Assembly (NCBI GenBank): GCA_021785515.1
Contig: JAJYEX010000001.1
Span: forward strand, 248,001 to 312,000
Direction of reading: 5' to 3'
Length of the DNA: 64,000 nucleotides
Source: Pseudomonadota bacterium
Lineage (GTDB): Bacteria; Pseudomonadota; Gammaproteobacteria; Acidiferrobacterales; UBA6901
Part shown: piece after piece, positions 62,784-64,000 of the stretch
How positions within the stretch are numbered: position 1 is the stretch's first letter
How the letters are laid out: every line of letters starts with the position of its first letter
Notes under the pieces: generated by a model
Seen by the model: the letters and a program-made list of their open reading frames with translations, nothing else
What the model was told of the DNA's origin: nothing
The model's database searches: none
Made by a program: the position numbers and the translations under genes

Positions 62784-64000
62784 TAGGCGTTCCTCCCGTG
62801 TTCCTGGCCGTTGTCGACGATGCGAGGTCCTTTCCAGTCACCGCTATTTGGTGCCACCAGACCGGCTACAATCTGCTCCATACGCATTACCCGGGAACCT
62901 TTGACCAGAATGGTCATGTCGGGATGCATCAAGTTGCGCAGGCTTTCAACGATTTCATCGTATTGATCGAAGTGCTGGCCACCTGGCCCGAAACTGCGGA
63001 CAGTCGACCAGGTCAGCGTGCCGATGGCATACAGGCGATGCACCCCGGCTTGTCGTGCCAGATCACCAGCACGGCTATGGATCTCAGGGGCGTCGTCACC
63101 GAGCTCGGCCATGTCGCCAATAACCAGTACCCGTTCACCGTCGGCGCGCCCAAGAACGTCTATGCCGGCCGCGAGGGATCCAGGATTAGCGTTGTACGTG
63201 TCATCCATCACGCGGGCGCCCCGGAATCCAAGCTTGGTTTCGAGCCTACCGGGAGCTGGCTGCAGTTTTTCCAACCCCTTCTTTATGTCCTGCAGTGTGG
63301 CGCCAGCAGCAATGGACGCAGCTGCCGCCGCGAGCGCGTTCATCACATTGTGTCGGCCGAGCAGAGCGAGATGCACGTCCACATTCCCGTCTGGAGTTCT
63401 CATGGAGATCGCGCTGCCCTGGGCATCGAGCACATAGTCGGCACTGACGTCCGCGGCGGCATTCAGCCCGAACTTGAGCTGGCGGCGCGGGCCCGCCAGT
63501 TTATGCCACAGTTCCGCATAGGAATCGTCCGCATTAATAACCGCGGTGCCATTATCGGCGAGCCCCAGAAAGATCTCGCCTTTTGCCCGCGCAATTGCAG
63601 CAACACTGCCCAGGCCGGCGAGGTGCGCCTGCGCGGCGTTTGTGATCAGCGCAATCGTGGGTCGCGCCAGGCGCGACAAATAGCTAATCTCGCCCGGATG
63701 ATTCATGCCCATCTCGATCACGGCATAGCGGTCCTGTGTGCGCAAGCGCAGCAGGGTAAGCGGTACCCCGATGTCGTTGTTGAGATTACCTTCCGTCGCC
63801 AGCCCTGGCCCGGTCTCCGCCATGATTGATGCCAGCATGCTTTTCACCGTGGTCTTTCCGTTGCTTCCAGTGACGGCAATCAGCGGCAGATTGAAAGTGC
63901 CACGCCAGTGCGCCGCCAACGTCCCAAGGCCCAGCCGCGTATCCGCTACACGCACCGCCGGCAACGGGTAATCGACAGCGCGGCTGACCAGGGCACCCGC
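62783..64000 (-). CDS. murF: UDP-MurNAc-tripeptide--D-Ala-D-Ala ligase (5' partial)
   Basis: Adds the D-Ala-D-Ala dipeptide to complete UDP-MurNAc-pentapeptide. The frame runs off the right edge, so the N-terminal substrate-binding domain is cut; 405 codons are visible. Mur-ligase motifs: [40 protein letters not shown] and a C-terminal GDMAELGD block. An internal TTG could be mistaken for a start. Coupled to mraY by a TAGTG overlap. MurE and ftsI are presumably upstream. Confidence 0.95.
   Translation of the reverse strand, partial: AGALVSRAVDYPLPAVRVADTRLGLGTLAAHWRGTFNLPLIAVTGSNGKTTVKSMLASIMAETGPGLATEGNLNNDIGVPLTLLRLRTQDRYAVIEMGMNHPGEISYLSRLARPTIALITNAAQAHLAGLGSVAAIARAKGEIFLGLADNGTAVINADDSYAELWHKLAGPRRQLKFGLNAAADVSADYVLDAQGSAISMRTPDGNVDVHLALLGRHNVMNALAAAAASIAAGATLQDIKKGLEKLQPAPGRLETKLGFRGARVMDDTYNANPGSLAAGIDVLGRADGERVLVIGDMAELGDDAPEIHSRAGDLARQAGVHRLYAIGTLTWSTVRSFGPGGQHFDQYDEIVESLRNLMHPDMTILVKGSRVMRMEQIVAGLVAPNSGDWKGPRIVDNGQEHGRNA

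Overview
The window is a gene-dense, GC-rich stretch of a bacterial chromosome, most likely from a gammaproteobacterium. The evidence is gene content and order: lpxC/lpxH, a separate parC/parE pair, the truA-trpF-trpB-trpA-accD-folC-dedD-cvpA-purF-metZ run, pilB-pilC-pilD-coaE, and a murF-to-ftsZ division/cell-wall cluster followed by lpxC, an M23 peptidase, secA, argJ and a Nudix/ThiE fusion. I cannot place it reliably below class level. I see no rRNA, tRNA, CRISPR array, insertion sequence or prophage. Nearly all genes look intact. Two are cut by the window edges: cydC on the left and murF on the right.

Layout. 1-4304: end of cydC (+), converging with the cytochrome bd operon cydA-cydB plus a 62-aa membrane protein (-), which has a good FNR-type promoter. 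4305-8992: an MscS-type channel, a NudF-like Nudix hydrolase, RimI and a family 4 uracil-DNA glycosylase. 9231-15898: branched-chain amino acid genes (ilvB, ilvN, ilvC, leuA) with psd and pssA of phosphatidylethanolamine synthesis between ilvC and leuA. 16084-20409: cysS and gltX (-), divergent from ppiB-lpxH (+). 20464-25601: a hypothetical exported protein, glycerate kinase, metZ and purF. 25791-32611: cvpA, a SPOR protein, folC, accD, trpA, trpB, trpF and truA, several joined by GTGA stop/start overlaps. 32749-37092: parC and parE.

37296-40259 is the most unusual part. Rubrerythrin (no rubredoxin domain), an HdrD/GlpC-like Fe-S protein, a 99-aa encapsulated-ferritin-family protein without an encapsulin-targeting tail, and a DUF3501 protein lie in one orientation. 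They sit behind a sigma70 promoter whose -10 element lies inside a 17-bp perfect palindrome of PerR-box form. This looks like a peroxide- or iron-responsive operon for iron oxidation/storage and peroxide removal. That function is inferred.

40610-45123 (+): type IV pilus assembly genes pilB, pilC, pilD and then coaE. 45107-64000 (-): Nudix/ThiE fusion, argJ, secA, M23 peptidase, lpxC, ftsZ, ftsA, ftsQ, murB, murC, murG, ftsW, murD, mraY, murF. This is a classic dcw cluster, but with no D-Ala-D-Ala ligase gene.

The window is therefore mainly core metabolism and envelope biogenesis, with one accessory-looking oxidative-stress/iron operon. Functions were assigned by recognising families and motifs by eye; no database or structure search was run.
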